Below, piece by piece: positions 4,699 to 5,703 of a DNA stretch of 5,703 nt. Each line of letters begins with the position of its first letter. The stretch's first letter is position 1. A model generated the notes under the pieces. It saw only the letters and a program-made list of their open reading frames with translations, had not been told where the DNA came from and searched no databases. Position numbers and translations under genes: made by a program. Origin of the DNA: Pseudomonadota bacterium (GTDB lineage: Bacteria; Pseudomonadota; Gammaproteobacteria; Burkholderiales; Burkholderiaceae_B). The DNA is taken from positions 1 through 5,703 of the forward strand of contig JAEWEH010000230.1 of assembly GCA_023389535.1 (NCBI GenBank), given 5' to 3'.

Positions 4699-5703
4699 CT
4701 AAACAATAATCCCGCCGCCCAGGCAGACATCGCCGTCATACAAAACGGCGGACTGCCCCGGCGTCACGGCCCACTGATCGGCCTCGAAGGCAAGCGCAAA
4801 GCCGCCATCCGATACAGCCTCCAGCACGCAGGGCGCATCGGTCTGCCGATAGCGGGTCTTGGCGGCGTAAGGGCCGGTCGCCGGGGCATGGCCGGCTATC
4901 CAGCTGACATCCTGCGCCTGCAACTTCCGGTTGAGCAGCCAGGGGTGATCATGCCCTTGCACGACATACAAGGTATTGGACTGAAGGTCCTTGCGGGCGG
5001 TGTACCAGGCGTCCGCCGTGCCATCGTCGCGCTGCTGGCCTTTCACCCCGCCTATGCCCAGGCCTTTGCGCTGGCCCAGGGTATAGAACGACAAGCCTTG
5101 ATGCTCGCCGACCACTCGGCCTTCCGCGGTCTTGATGGGGCCGGGCTGCGTCGGCAAATAGCGGTTCAAGAAATCGCGAAACGGCCGCTCACCGATAAAA
5201 CAAATACCGGTGGAGTCTTTCTTGGCGGCATTGGGCAATTGCAGCGACTGAGCGATTCGGCGCACCTCTGTCTTGGGCAGTTCACCCAACGGAAACAGCG
5301 TCTTGGCCAATTGAGCCTGATTCAGCCGATGCAGGAAATAGCTCTGGTCCTTGGTGGAGTCCAGGCCCTTGAGCAATTGATGCTGTTCCCCTTGCGGCGT
5401 CTGTATGCTGCGCACCCGCGCATAGTGGCCGGTCGCAATGCGTTCGGCGCCCAGCGCCATGGCATGGTCCAGGAATGCCTTGAACTTGATCTCGGCATTG
5501 CAGAGTACATCGGGGTTGGGAGTGCGGCCGGCGGAATATTCCCGCAGGAAGTCGGCGAATACGCGATCCTTGTATTCTTCCGCAAAATTGACGGCCTCGA
5601 TATCGATGCCCAGCAGATCCGCCACGCTTGCCGCATCCAGCCAATCCTGGCGGGTGGAGCAATATTCAGAGTCGTCATCGTCTTCCCAGTTCTTCATGAA
5701 CAG
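4699..5703 (-). CDS. mnmA: tRNA-specific 2-thiouridylase MnmA (N-terminus outside window)
   Basis: The gene reads leftward from beyond the right edge; its first codons in the window give [11 protein letters not shown], which normally follows the N-terminal PP-loop (SGGVDSS) segment of MnmA. By comparison with E. coli MnmA about 34 residues are missing, so the PP-loop itself is not visible. The enzyme activates U34 of tRNA-Lys, -Glu and -Gln with ATP and receives persulfide sulfur to form 2-thiouridine in the cytoplasm. Both catalytic cysteines are present: one in [14 protein letters not shown] (codon 5500-5502, equivalent to E. coli Cys102) and one in STGICFIGE (codon 5200-5202, equivalent to Cys199). 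ATGHYARV, the central-domain [15 protein letters not shown], and the C-terminal beta-barrel ending ([20 protein letters not shown]) are also intact. The stop is TAG (4701-4699). The start and promoter lie outside. No disruption is seen. Confidence 0.97.
   Translation of the reverse strand: MFMKNWEDDDDSEYCSTRQDWLDAASVADLLGIDIEAVNFAEEYKDRVFADFLREYSAGRTPNPDVLCNAEIKFKAFLDHAMALGAERIATGHYARVRSIQTPQGEQHQLLKGLDSTKDQSYFLHRLNQAQLAKTLFPLGELPKTEVRRIAQSLQLPNAAKKDSTGICFIGERPFRDFLNRYLPTQPGPIKTAEGRVVGEHQGLSFYTLGQRKGLGIGGVKGQQRDDGTADAWYTARKDLQSNTLYVVQGHDHPWLLNRKLQAQDVSWIAGHAPATGPYAAKTRYRQTDAPCVLEAVSDGGFALAFEADQWAVTPGQSAVLYDGDVCLGGGIIV

Overview
The window comes from a GC-rich proteobacterium, most likely a betaproteobacterium of the Burkholderiales, and probably of the Alcaligenaceae (Bordetella/Achromobacter/Pusillimonas-like). 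The main clues are a stand-alone Bug-type (TTT family) periplasmic binding protein, an expanded family in that group, and the style of the MnmA and TSUP proteins. Genus is inference; no rRNA or marker gene settles it. Coding density is high, no gap exceeds about 90 bases, and there is no sign of mobile elements, CRISPR, tRNA or rRNA.

Layout, left to right. (1) Bases 1-1598 hold a two-gene unit on the + strand: the C-terminal part of an LVIVD-repeat (predicted beta-propeller) protein cut by the window edge, then, after 2 bases, a complete COG0523/CobW-type GTPase (putative metallochaperone). A perfect 11-bp hairpin at 1608-1644 closes the unit. (2) Bases 1685-3735 hold a second + strand unit: a Bug-family solute-binding protein with a signal peptide, a GC-rich intergenic hairpin (2681-2710), and a cytoplasmic asparaginase/glutaminase-family amidohydrolase. 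(3) Bases 3762-4629 hold a TSUP (TauE/SafE) membrane protein. Its ATG lacks a ribosome binding site but is overlapped by the end of a possible 21-codon leader ORF that has one and contains a hairpin. (4) Bases 4659-4690 form a perfect inverted repeat between convergent genes. (5) Bases 4699-5703 (- strand) hold mnmA, tRNA 2-thiouridylase, missing about 34 N-terminal residues beyond the right edge.

How the parts may work together. The LVIVD/GTPase pair looks like a metalloprotein or metallo-enzyme locus with its own G3E GTPase; the metal and client are unknown. The Bug protein and asparaginase may form a small uptake-and-deamidation module, with the ligand unproven. TSUP proteins move sulfur-containing or other organic anions, and MnmA is a tRNA-modifying housekeeping enzyme; their adjacency is convergent and need not mean a shared function.

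No clearly new biological system is visible. The most interesting leads are the LVIVD-CobW coupling, the asparaginase lacking the usual active-site lid tyrosine, and the leader ORF/hairpin arrangement before the TSUP gene.
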